This document shows, piece by piece, positions 45,481 to 56,264 of a stretch of DNA of 64,000 nt. A program made the position numbers and the translations under genes. Position 1 is the stretch's first letter, and every line of letters begins with the position of its first letter. The stretch spans positions 5,675,435 to 5,739,434 of the forward strand of contig JADCRB010000066.1 of the NCBI GenBank assembly GCA_021464245.1, read 5' to 3'. Below the pieces are notes generated by a model, which saw nothing but the letters and a program-made list of their open reading frames with translations, was not told the origin of the DNA and searched no databases. This DNA comes from Carallia brachiata. Lineage: Eukaryota; Streptophyta; Magnoliopsida; Malpighiales; Rhizophoraceae.

Positions 45481-46260
45481 AATCGTGTATATGTTCCTTG
45501 TGGTGCAGGCCTTAGAAAGGAGATACTATGGGAGTCTCATGATTCATAGTGGGCTGGTCATCCTGGGGTCGAAAGGATGATGGCCTTGATGTCCCGCAAC
45601 TACTACTGGCCAAAGATGGAAGATGATGTCAAAGCATATGTCAGGACGTGCATCACTTGTCAACAAGACAACACAGAGCGACAGAAGGAGGCGGGTTTGT
45701 TGCAGCCGCTACCCATTCCTACGAAGCCATGGGTGTCGGTTTCGATGAATTTCATTAGCAGGTTCCCAAAGGTTGATGGCATGGGATCTATCGCGGTGGT
45801 GGTTGATCAGTTTTCCAAGTATGCGGTGTTTATTCCTGCCCCTTCTTCATGTCAAGCGGAGACAATCACTGAGCTTTTCTACAAGCAGGTAGTAAAGTAC
45901 TTTGGGTTGCCTGAAGATATTGTGAGCGATCGGGATCCTCATTTCACTGGCAGGTTTTGGACGTCATTGTTCAACATGATGGGTTCAGAAATGAAATTAT
46001 CTACTGCCAACCATCCTCAGACTGATAGCTAGACGGAGCAGATTAATGGCCTACTTGAGGAATATATTCGACATTACGTGACGGCAAGCCAGCAGAATTG
46101 ACTTGAGTTGTTGGATTCGACCTAATTTTGCTAGAATCTTCATAAGTCCTCTTCCATAGGTATGAGTTCCTTTGAGCTAGCTATGGGGCAATAGCCCCTT
46201 ACTCCTAATGATGTGGCCAGGACTAGCTGAGGAGGGAGATGTCCGGTAGCACACCGGTTT
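45481..46260 (+). pseudogene. Integrase of chromovirus E
   Basis: The zinc-binding part (SHDS-stop-WAGHPGVERMM, TCITCQQ) is followed by the core: SMNFISRFPK, where the first catalytic Asp is Asn, VSDRDPHFTGRF with the second Asp, and NHPQTDS-stop-TEQINGLLEEY with the Glu. The TAG codons at 45547-45549 and 46030-46032 replace the same two glutamine codons as in copy D. A further stop and frameshifts follow before the break at 46260. Confidence 0.9.
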
Positions 46261-46804
46261 TTCAAGCCTTCTCAAGTGGCCAATGCCTTACCCGATTTTT
46301 CCATCACCTTGCTCCTGGACATGCCCAGCCCATGTCCATGCCCATTCAACGAGAGCCGGTCCGAGGTGCCAACAATCCATTCCTTGGTCGGTTTCATGCC
46401 CTGACCAATTTTCCCATCGCTTGGCTTGCTGACATGGCCAGCACATGCCCATTCAATGAGTTGGCGCAAGTTGCCAACAATCCATTCACTGGCCATTTTC
46501 AAGCCTTCTTCAGTGACCAATGCCTTAGCTGATTTTCCCACCACCTTGCTTATGCCCAGCCCATGTCCATGTCCATGCCATTCTACGAGTCCGTACAATG
46601 TGCTAACAACTCTATCGGGCTCTTTGCTCGAGGGTCCAACACCTAACCTCCCCGGTGCTCGGTGCAAGCATGCTGCAGGGGGTTCCTCATTGCGGGCCTC
46701 CCCGAACACACTATGCAACTATCCAGCTTCTTGTGCGGGACTCAACTTAGGGATTTCCAAGCCCGCTCAAGAAAAGTTGGAAAAGTGATTTGAGGGGAGT
46801 GGGT
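46261..46804 (-). other. R3 intergenic spacer with IGS subrepeats
   Basis: The piece begins inside a long-type IGS subrepeat (CAAGCCTTCTCAAGTGGCC) and contains about two and a half subrepeats (anchors near 46371 and 46475), then the non-repeated stretch that flanks 26S. It ends at the 26S 3' end. A reading frame of 148 codons on the minus strand follows the repeats and is not a gene. Confidence 0.82.
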
Positions 46805-47209
46805 GGGACGAATCGAACCGACAAGGGGCTGAATCTCAGGGGATCGTGGCAGGAAGGCCACTTTGCCACTTACAATACCCCGTCGCGTATTTAAGTTGTC
46901 TACAAAAGATTCTACCCATCGATCGATAGGAATTGTAATTCAAGGCGGCAACCGCAACTCGTCCACTGCGAGTGCTTGCCCCACGACACGTGCCTTTGGG
47001 GGCCGTAGGGCCCCTATTGCGGGTCAGCAATCGAACGACAGGCGCACGCATCGTTTCTAGCTTGGATTATGACGTAGAGGCGTTCAATCAAAATCTAGCG
47101 CACGATAGCTTCGCGTCATTGGCTTTTCACCCAAGCGCGATGACCAATTGTGCGAATCAATGATTCCTCTTGTACTAGGTTGGATTACTGTTACGACGCC
47201 GTCATCAGA

Positions 47210-47260
<51 letters not shown>

Positions 47261-47363
47261 ATTGGTGGGTGAACAATCCAACACTTGGTGAATTCTGCTT
47301 CGTAATGATAGGAAGAGCCGGCATCAAAGGATCAAAAAGCAACATCGCTATGAACGCTTGGCT

Positions 47364-47406
<43 letters not shown>

Positions 47407-47768
47407 AGCTTCAAATTTCGAAGGTCTAAAGGATCGATAGGCCACGCTTTCACGGTTTGTATTCGTACTGGAAATCAGAATCAAACGAGCTTTTACCCTT
47501 TTGTTCCACACGAGATTTCTATTCTCGTTGAGCTCATCTTAGGACCTGCATTATATTTTAACAAATGCGCCGCCCCAGGCAAACTCCCCACCTGACAATG
47601 CCTTCTGCCCGGATCGGCCGGCCGAACGGCCTTCGTTCCAAAAAGAAGGGCGATGCTCCGCCTCCGATTCATGGAATAAGTAAAATAACATTAAAAGTAG
47701 TGGTATTTCACTTTCGCCGGGGGACCGGCTCCCACTTATCCTACACATCTCAAGTCATTTCACAATGT

Positions 47769-47802
<34 letters not shown>

Positions 47803-50027
47803 TCCGCTGATTCTGCCAAGCCTGTTCCCTTGGGTGTGGTTTCACTGGATAGTGGACAGGGACAGTGGCAATCTCATTAATCCATTCATGTGCGTCACCA
47901 ATTAAATGACGAGGCATTTGGCTACCTTAAGAGAATCATAGTTACTCTCGCCATTTACCTGCGCTTGGTTGAATTTCTTCACTTTGACATTCAGAGCACT
48001 GGACAGAAATCACATTGTGTTAGCATCCGCAGGGACCATCACAATGCTTTGTTTTAATTAAACGGTCGGATTCCCCTTGTCCGCACCAGTTCTGAGTCGA
48101 CTGTTCGACACCCGGGGAAGGCCCCCGGACCGGCTAGCACGCGGCAACCCGTTCTCGCCACGGGAGCAGCTCGAGCTGTCTGCCAACAGCAGACAGGTTC
48201 GGGGCTGGGACACCCGAGCCCAGCCCTCACAACCAATCCTTTTCCTGAGGTTACCGATCCATTTTTCGTCTTCCTTGCCTACATTATACCATTGACTAGA
48301 TGTTGTTCACCTTGGAGACTTGATGCGGTTATGAGTACGATCGAGCGCGGTAGGCACTCAATCCTCTGGATTTTCAAGGGCCGCCGTGGGTGCACTGGAC
48401 ACCGTGCGACGTACGGTGCTCTTCCAGTTGTTGGACCCTACCTCCAACTGTGTCGTTTCCACGGTGGGCAGGCTATTAAACAAAAAAGATAACTCTTCTC
48501 GAGGCCCCTGCCAATGTCTCAAGACTCCCTAACGTTGCCGTCAGCTGCTGCGTCCCGGTTCAAGAATTAACCCGATTCCCTTTCGAAGCTCGCCCGCGGA
48601 CACGCTGTCGGACGGGCTTCCCCCGTCTCTTAGGATCGACTAACCCATGTGTAAGTGCCGTTCATAGCGACCGCCGCGCCCTCCTACTCATCGGGGCCTG
48701 GCCCTTGCCCCGACGGCTGGGTGTGGGTCGCGCGCTTCAGCGCTATCCATTTTCGGGGCTAGTTGATTCGGCAGGTGAGTTGTTCCACACTCATTAGAGA
48801 ATTTCGACTTCGATGACCACCGTCCTGCTGTTTTAATCAACCAACACCCTTTGTGGGATTTCGGTTAGCGCGTAGTTGGGCACCGTAACCTGGCTTCCGG
48901 TTCATCCCACATTGCCAGTTCTACTTACCAAAACTTGGAGCTTGTGGCATGACTCAACAGAGCAGCCGCACCGTCCTAGCTATTTAAAGTTTGAGAATTG
49001 GTCGAGGGCGTTGCGCCCCCGATGCCTCTAATCATTGGCTTCACCCGATAGAACTTGCAACAAGCTCCAGCTATCTTGAGAGAAACTTCAGAGGGAACTA
49101 GCTACTAGACGATTCGATTAGTCTTTTGCCCCTATACCCATGTCAGAGGAATGATTTGCACGACAGTATCGCTGCGGGCCTCCACTAGAGTTTCCTCTGG
49201 CTTCGCCCCGCTCAAGCATAGTTCACCATCTTTCGGGTCCTGACAGGCATGCTCTCACTCAAACCCTTCTCAAAAGATCAAGGTTGGTCAGCGGTGCAAC
49301 GCTCGAGGGGATCCCGCCAAGTCAGATTCCTTGTGCCTTACGGGTATACTCGCCCATTGACTCACACAAATGTCAGACTCCTTGGTCTGTGTTTCAAGAC
49401 GGGTCGAATGGGGAGCCCGCAGGCTGAGTCTTGGAGAGCGCAATTGCTGAGGTATGCCACGATCACGAGGGTGACTCTCGGACGTTCTGAGGGCCTGGGT
49501 TTGGCACGCCCCAAAAATCCACGTCGATCCACGCCCCGAGCCGATCGGCGGACTGGGTCTCACCGTTCCGCATCTAAACAAGGCACATCGCCGGCCCCCA
49601 TCCGCCTCCCTCTTGACAATTTCAAGCACTCTTTGACTCACTTTTTAAAGTCCTTTTCATCTTTCCCTTGCGGTACTTGTTTGCTATTAGTCTCTCGCAC
49701 GTATTTAGCCTGGGACAGAATTTACCGCCCGATTGGCGCTGCATTCCCAAACAACCCGACTTGCAGACAGCGCCTCGTGGTGTAATAGGATCCGTGCACG
49801 ACGGGGCTCTCACCCTCTTTGGCGCCTCCTTCCAGGGGACTTGGGCCCAGTCCGCCGCTGGGGGCGCTTCTCCAGACTACAATTCGAACGCTAGGGGCGC
49901 CCGATTCTCAAGCTGGGCTATTCCCGGTTCGTTCGCTGTTACTAAGGGAATCCTCATAAGTTTCTTTTCCTTTGCTTATTGATATGCTTAAACTCAGCGA
50001 GTGATCCTGCCTGACCTGCGGTCGCAA
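46805..50027 (-). rRNA. 26S rRNA, near full length, with a shared deletion (unit R3)
   Basis: This is the reverse complement of 26S from the 3' end (46805) to the 5' end near 50027 (GCATATCAATAAGC near 49985). At about 48664 it lacks the same ~110 nt as R1, with the same joined bases (TTCATAG). A second shorter loss lies near 48935, where the AAAATGGCCCACTTGG stretch of R2 is collapsed. The sarcin-ricin loop (47162-47176) reads AGTACAAGAGGAATC. It is a pseudogene. Confidence 0.93.
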
Positions 50028-50246
50028 TACGAGAAAGGGTCGGGTTCGTCAGAGTTCGGAGAGATGACGTGGTTGCACGACACTATGCCAGGGTCTCTCA
50101 ACCGCCGTTGTCGAAGCGAACGTCGTGGGGCACATGGTTTTTGGGCTAACCGTGATGTCGGGCCCACGGGAGGCCATCTTCTGCCACCGAACGCAACCCC
50201 ATCAATTCAGTTGTGGGGTGGGCAATGTTGTCCGACACCCAAGCAG
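50028..50246 (-). other. ITS2 (R3), cut before 5.8S
   Basis: About 219 bp matching the ITS2 of R2 and R4. It stops at the beginning of 5.8S (ACACCCAAGCAG), where the sequence jumps to 18S at a GCAG-GGACG microhomology. 5.8S, ITS1 and the last ~120 nt of 18S are therefore deleted from this unit. Confidence 0.8.
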
Positions 50247-50306
50247 GGACGCTGTCAACGCGAGCTGATGACTCGTGCTTACTAGGAATTTCTCGTTGAA
50301 GACCAA

Positions 50307-50362
<56 letters not shown>

Positions 50363-50486
50363 TTGGCAAGGCTATAGACTCGTTAAATACATAAGTGTAG
50401 CGCACGTGCGGCCTAGAACATATAACGGCATCATAGACCGATTATTGCCTCAAACTTCCTTGGTCTAGAAGGCCATAGTCCCTCTT
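50247..50486 (-). rRNA. 18S rRNA fragment (~240 nt, 3' region), unit R3
   Basis: Reverse complement of 18S from about 120 to 360 nt before its 3' end (GTCAACGCGAGCTGATGACTCG through CATAGTCCCTCT). It is bounded by the ITS2 deletion joint on the left and by IGS subrepeats on the right. Confidence 0.9.
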
Positions 50487-50896
50487 TCAAACATGCCCAG
50501 CAAATGCCCATTCAACGAGTCGGTGCAAGTTGCCAACAATCCATTCCTTGTCCGTTTTCAAGCTCTCTTCAGTGGCTAATGCCTTGGCGGATTTTCCCAT
50601 CACCTAGCTTGTTGACATGCCCAGCCTATGTCTATGTCCATGTCCATGCCCATTCAATGAGTAGGTACAATGTGCCAACAACTCTATTATGCTCTTCGCT
50701 CGAGAGTCTAACACCTAACCTCTCTAGTGCTTGGTGCAATCATGCTGGTAGGGGTTCCTCATTGCAAGCCTTCACAAACACCCGATGCAGCTATCAAGCA
50801 TATTGTGTAGGGCTCAACTTAGAGATTTCCAAGTATGAATGCTAGCCTCCTAGCCAGCTCAAAAAAGTTGGAATAGTGATATGAGGGGAGAGGGTG
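50487..50896 (-). other. R4 intergenic spacer with IGS subrepeat remnants
   Basis: It begins ACATGCCCAGCAAATGCCC inside a subrepeat, holds one long and part of a second subrepeat (anchor near 50536), and then the stretch that flanks 26S. It is more diverged than in R1-R3. Confidence 0.78.
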
Positions 50897-51982
50897 GGAC
50901 GAATCGAAGCGACAAAGGCTGAATCTCAGTGGATCATGGCGGCAAGGCCACTTTGCCACTTACAATACCCTGTGGCATATTTAAGTCATTTGCAAAGGAT
51001 TCTACCCGTCGATTAGAAGAAATTATAATTAAAGGCGGCAACCGCAACTCGTCCACTACGGGTGCTTCGCCAACGACACGTGCCTTTAGGGGCCATAAGG
51101 CTCCTACTGTGGGTCGGCAATCGAACGACGGACGCACATATTGTTTCTGTCCCGAACTCTAACTTAGAGGCATTCAGTCATAATCCAGCGCATGGTAACT
51201 TCGTAGCACAAGCTTTTCAACCAAGCACGATTACCAATTGTGCAAATCAACGGTTCTTATCGTACTAGGTTGGATTACTATTGCGATTTCATCATCAACA
51301 GGGTAAAACTAACCAGTCTCACGATAATCTAAACCCATCCCATGTTCCATATTGGTGGGGGAACAATCCAACACTCGGTGAATTCTGCTTCACAATAATA
51401 GGAAGAGCCGATATCAAAGGATCAAAAAGCAACGTCGCTATGAACGCTTGGCTGCCATAAGCCAGTTATCCCTATGGTAACTTTTTTGACACCTCTAGCT
51501 TCAAATTTTGAAGGTCTAAAGGATCAATAGGCCACGCTTTCATGATTTGTATTCGTATTGGAAATCAGAATCAAATGAGCTTTTACCCTTCTGTTCCACA
51601 CGAGATTTCTGTTCTTATTGAGCTGATCTTAGGACACTTGCGTTATCTTTAAATGGAAGTGTTGTCCTAGCCAAACTCTCCACTTCACAATGTCTTCCAC
51701 TCGGATCAGCCTGCCGAATTGCCTTCACTCCAAAAAGAAGGGCAATGCCTCGCCTCTGATTCACGGAATAAGTAAAATAACGTTAAAAGTAGTCGCATTT
51801 CACTTTCGCAGGGACCGGCTCCCACTTATCCTACACCTCTCAAGTCGTTTCACAAATTCAGACTAGAGTCAAGCTCAACAAGGTCTTCTTTCCCACTAAT
51901 TCCACAAAGCCCATTCCCTTGGCTGTGGTTTTGCTGGATAGTAGACAGGGACATTGGGAATCTCATTATAGTTACTCTCGCA

Positions 51983-52020
<38 letters not shown>

Positions 52021-52054
52021 ACCATTTACCCGCGCTTTGTTGAATTTCTTCACT

Positions 52055-52088
<34 letters not shown>

Positions 52089-52745
52089 CGTTAGCATTCA
52101 GAGGGACCATCACAACGCTTTGTTTTAATTAAACAGTCGAATTCCCCTTATCAGCATTAGCTTTGAGTCGACTATTTGACGCCCAGGGAAGGCCCCAAAG
52201 TGGCTATTCCCAAACCCTTACCCGGCTGTCACACGAAGAGTAGCTCTCGTCGCAGGAGCAGCTCGAGCAGTCTACCAACAATCGATGGGCTCAGGGTTGG
52301 TACCCTAAAGCCCAGTCCTCAGAGCCAATCCTTTTCTCAAGGTAACGGATCTATTTTGCCGACTTCCCTTGCCTACATTGTTCCATTGACTAGAGGCTGT
52401 TCACCTTAGAGAACTAATGCAGTTATGAGTATGACCAGGCGCGGTAGGCACTCGATCCTCTGGATTTTCAAGGGTCGTTGGGGATCACTGGACACCGCGA
52501 GACGTGCAATGCTTTTCTAGCCTGTGGACCCTACCTTCGACTAAGTCGTTTCCAGGGTGGGTAGGCTGTTAAACAGAAAAGAAAACTCTTCCTGAGGCCC
52601 TCACCGATGTCTTCGGACTCCCTAATGTTGTCCTAAGCTGCAACATCCCAGTGCGAGAATTTTAATTGATTCCCTTTCAAAGCTCGCACTCAGAAGTGGT
52701 GTCGGACGGGCTTTCCTGGTCTTTTAGGATCTACTAACCCATGTG
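50897..52745 (-). rRNA. 26S rRNA 3' part, strongly decayed (unit R4)
   Basis: Reverse complement of the 3' ~1.85 kb of 26S. It is the most diverged 26S copy, with many G-to-A and C-to-T changes. The sarcin-ricin loop (51252-51266) reads AGTACGATAAGAACC. A short direct duplication of CATAGTTACTC with flanking bases sits near 51965-52015. At about 52746 the sequence jumps over ~0.9 kb of 26S to the 5' part. Confidence 0.92.
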
Positions 52746-53330
52746 AGGGCAAGGGATGTGCCCACGATCGCGAGGGCGACGTCTTGTTGGGTGTTTAAAG
52801 GGCTTGGGCTTGGGACACCCTAGCAATCCGAGTTGGTCCATGCCTCGAGCCCATTGGCGAACCGGCTCTTCCGTTCTGTATCCGAATAAGGCGCATAGCC
52901 GCCCCCATCTGTTTCCCTCCCAACAATTTTGAGCACTCTTTGACTCTCTTTTCAAAGCCCTTTTCATCTTTCCCTTGCGATACTTGTTCGTTAGTAGTCT
53001 CTCGCCCATATTTGGCCTCAGACGGAGTTTACCGCCCGATTGGGGCTACGTTCCCAAACAACCATACTCATAGACAGCGCTTCGTGGTACGACAGGGTCT
53101 GGGCACAACAGGGCTCTCACCCTCTTTAGCGCCCCCTTCCAGGGGACTTGGGCCCAATCCTTTTCTAAGGACGCTTCTCTAGACTACAATTCAAATGTCG
53201 AGGGTGTCTGATTCTCAAGTTGGGCTATTCTGGGTTTGCTCATCATTAATAAGGGAATCCTCATAAGTTTCTCTTCCTCTGCTTATTGATATGCTTAAAC
53301 TCAGCGGGTGACCCCACCTGGTCACGATGT
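52746..53330 (-). rRNA. 26S rRNA 5' part (unit R4)
   Basis: Reverse complement of the 5' ~585 nt of 26S (GCATATCAATAAGC near 53290). It joins the 3' part at about 52746 with an internal deletion of about 0.9 kb relative to R2 (between positions equal to about 29525 and 30470). Confidence 0.9.
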
Positions 53331-53526
53331 GAGAAATGATCAAGTTCATCAAAGTTTTAAGCAATGACACGATCGCATGACACTGGGCGAGGGTCTCTCA
53401 ACAACTGTTTTTGAGGCGAACGTTGTTAGGGAGGTTTTTGGGCCAACCGAGATGTCGAGCACACAGGAGGCCATCTTCCGCCACCAAGCACAACCCCATC
53501 TATTTTGGGGTCGGGTGGGGAATGTT
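53331..53526 (-). other. ITS2 (R4)
   Basis: About 196 bp between the 26S 5' end and 5.8S, alignable with the ITS2 of R2 (for example CAACCCCATC and the GGTGGGGAATGTTGTGTGACACC end). Confidence 0.82.
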
Positions 53527-53688
53527 GTGTGACACCTGGGCAGACGTGCCCCTGGCCAGAAGGCTTCGAGCACAACTTGCGTTCAAAGACTTGATGATTC
53601 ACGAGATTCTACAATTCACACCAAGTATCGCATTTCGTTACGTTCTTCATCGATGCGGGAGCTGAGACATCCATTACCGAGAGTCATT
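53527..53688 (-). rRNA. 5.8S rRNA (162 nt), decayed (R4)
   Basis: The minus strand carries the full 5.8S length, ending GGTGTCAC. It differs from the plant consensus at several fixed sites, for example AAATGACTCTCGGTAATGG instead of AACGACTCTCGGCAACGG, mostly C-to-T. The core GAATTGTAGAATCTCGTG is recognisable. Confidence 0.92.
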
Positions 53689-53940
53689 TTGATTCTCATT
53701 ATAGAGGTGCAATGCCCCGCCTACACTCCGTTCCTAGGGTGACGAGGCATTGCCTTTCAATTTTTGATTTCCATGTCACGACCTACGCTGAGGATTTGTT
53801 GTTCGTGCCGCGAGGGTGACCGATGAGCTATCGGCGTCACGACAGACATTACAGCGTGCGGGTGCCCATGGACCGACGCACGCCATGCATTATGTGATGT
53901 TAACTTGTTCGTGGGTCGTTCTGTTGGGTAGAGGTTTCGA
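53689..53940 (-). other. ITS1 (R4)
   Basis: About 252 bp between 5.8S and 18S. It is longer than in R2 because it keeps a stretch (about 53805-53880, GGTGACCGATGAGCTATCGG and following) that R2 lacks. The conserved ITS1 motif is destroyed. Confidence 0.8.
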
Positions 53941-55407
53941 CAATGATCCTTCCGTAGGTTCACCTATAGAAACCTCGTTACCACTTCTCCTTCCTCTAAA
54001 TAATAGGTTTAGTGGACTTCTTGCGACGTCGTCAGCGGCGAAAGCGGCGAACCGCCCACGTCGCCGCTATCCGAACACTTAACTGGACCATTCAATCGGT
54101 AAGAGCGATAGGCAATGTGTTCAAAGGGTAGGGACATAGTCAACATGAGCTGATGACTCGTTTACTAGGAATTCCTCGTTAAAGACCAACAATTGCAATG
54201 ATCCATCCCCATCACAATGAAATTTCAAAGATTACCCAAGCCTATCGGCCAAGGCCATAGACTCTTTGAATAAATCGGTGTATCACGCTTGTGGTCCAAA
54301 ACATCTAAGGGCATCACAAACCTGCTATTACCTCAAACTTCTTTGGCCAAGAAGGCCATAGTCCCTCTATGAAGCTAGCAATGGAGGATCATCTCTACCT
54401 AGCTAGTTAGCAGGCTGAGATCTCATTCGTTAATTAAATTAACCAGAGAAATCGCCCCACCAACTAAGAACGACCATTCACCACCACCCATAGAATAAAA
54501 AAAAAAAACACTTAGTCTGTCAATCCTTACTATGTCTGGACCAGATAAGTTTCCCCCTGTTGAGTCAAATTAAGCCATAGACTCTACTAGTAGTAGTGCC
54601 CTTCCGTCAATTCCTTTAAGTTTTAGCCTTGCGACCATACTCCCCCCGACACCCAAAGACTTTGATTTCTCATAAGGTGCCGGTAGAGTCCTAAAAGCAA
54701 CTTCTACCGATCCTTGGTCAGCATCGCTTATGGTTGAGACTAAGACGGTATTGATCGTTTTTGAGCCCCCAAACTTCGTTCTTGATTAATAAAAACATCC
54801 TTGGCAAATGCTTTTGCAGTTGATTGTCTTTCATAAATCCATGAATTTCACCTCTGACTTTGAAATACGAATGCCCACAACTGTCCCTGTTAATCATTAC
54901 TCTGATCCCAAAGGCCAACACAATAGGATCAAAATCCTATGATGTTATCCCATACTAATGTATCCAAAGCATAGGCTTGCTTTGAGCACTCTATTTTCTT
55001 CAAAGTAACAGCACTGGAGGCATGACCCGGCCAATTAAGGCCAAGAGCGCACCGCTGGTAGAAGGGATAGGCGAAAGGTGCACACCAAAGGCAAACTAAT
55101 CAACTCATCCCAAAGTCCAACTACGAGCTTTTTAATTGCAAACTTAAATAGACGCTATTGGAATTGGAATTACCATGGCGGCTGGCACCAGGCCTGACCT
55201 CCAACCGATCTTCGTTAAAGGATTTAGATTGTATTCATTCCAATTACCAACTGCAAGAGCTCGGTATTGTTATTTATGTCACCACCTCCTCGTGTTAGGA
55301 TGGGGTAATTTGTGCACCTGTCCTTCCTTGGATGTCGTAGCCGTTTTTTAGGCTCCCTCTCTAGAATCGAACACTAATTCTCCGTTACCCGTTACCACCA
55401 CGATAGG
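53941..55407 (-). rRNA. 18S rRNA, 3' ~1467 nt, up to the chromovirus insertion site (R4)
   Basis: This is the reverse complement of 18S from its 3' end (53941) to position ~340 from the 5' end, where the LTR of copy F begins at 55408. It includes the central domain (GGAATTGACGGAAGGGC near 54603) and the CAATAAATAACAATA-type stretch. An A-run at 54497-54509 replaces part of the normal AAGAAAGAGCTCTCAG block. The last bases before the LTR read ATAGG, the duplicated target GTAGG with one change. Confidence 0.94.
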
Positions 55408-56238
55408 TGCTAGTCCCTTGAACACTTAGCATGCTAGAGTTGGTGGCACCTTCTGCCAATTCCCAGCATTGGACTTTGGGGTGGCTAGGCACTTCTTGAG
55501 GCAAGGTGAAAGCTGAGAGGGTTCAGCGTAGGCACGGCCTACGTGTGGGTCCCAAGGTGGACCAAGGCATGGATTGGGCTACAGATTCATGGGCTCCATC
55601 CAATGGGTCATGGGCATGGGCCAAGAGGCCCAAAAACACAAGAATGAGTCTTGGCCAAGTCTGCATGGCATTGCATGGCACTACATGGCATCGAGTCTCT
55701 TGTGACGTGTGGAACGTGGGGACGTGCGAGTATGGCTCTATCTTGTTGGCAGAGCATCGCGATAATGCTCATTAGATCATGCATGGCTAAGGATCGTGGG
55801 TAGATAAGGTTTTATTGAGATCAAGTGATGGATGATCGTGGGAGATAAGGCTAATCAAGATCGAGTCGTGGATAAGATCATGGGAAGATTATCAGCCATG
55901 ATAGAGATCGTGGGAGATAACGTTTATCTCCAAGCCCTATATAGTTGGGATGTCAAACCTTATGGGTTGTCAATTGTACTAGTGAGAGAGAAATCACTTA
56001 GAGAGAAAGAGTGAAATACTATCGAGAGTTCAGTGATTTGTTCTTTTGTATTACTTTGAGTTAAAGTAATAAAGGTTGGGAAAAGTTCTTGTATGCTCTT
56101 GTGTTTCTTTTGAGTGTGCGAGTTGTGTGCTTGTTATAAAGTTCCATTGTACAATTCTTGTGTGTGCGATTGGCTGAGACTATAAGCGACTTAGTGCCAT
56201 CACAAGGCAAAACGAGTGAGAAATTTAGCACTGTGATA
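55408..56238 (+). repeat. 5' LTR of chromovirus F (831 bp)
   Basis: It starts TGCTAGTCCCTTGAACAC and ends ACTGTGATA. It aligns with the reverse complement of the LTRs at 2724, 10833, 17447, 22844 and 60457. U3 keeps GATAAGG motif blocks near 55803-55870. The TATA stretch is altered (CCTATATAGTTGGG near 55937). Confidence 0.9.
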
Positions 56239-56240
56239 GC

Positions 56241-56250
56241 TATCAGAGGA
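56241..56250 (+). other. Decayed primer binding site (copy F)
   Basis: TATCAGAGGA follows the LTR after GC. Compared with TGGTATCAGAGC it has lost GG and changed the end, so it would no longer pair fully with initiator tRNA-Met. Confidence 0.7.
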
Positions 56251-56264
56251 TAAAGGTTTGACTA

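Larger units (their letters stand above)
44506..46260 (+). mobile_element. Chromovirus copy E: RT end, RNase H, integrase (plus strand)
   Basis: This plus-strand fragment starts inside RT at [12 protein letters not shown], directly after satellite, and ends in the integrase C-terminal region (near ACACCGGTTT), where IGS sequence begins with the microhomology CCGGTTT/CCGTTTT. It has no LTR. It complements the region missing in A, B and C. Confidence 0.92.
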
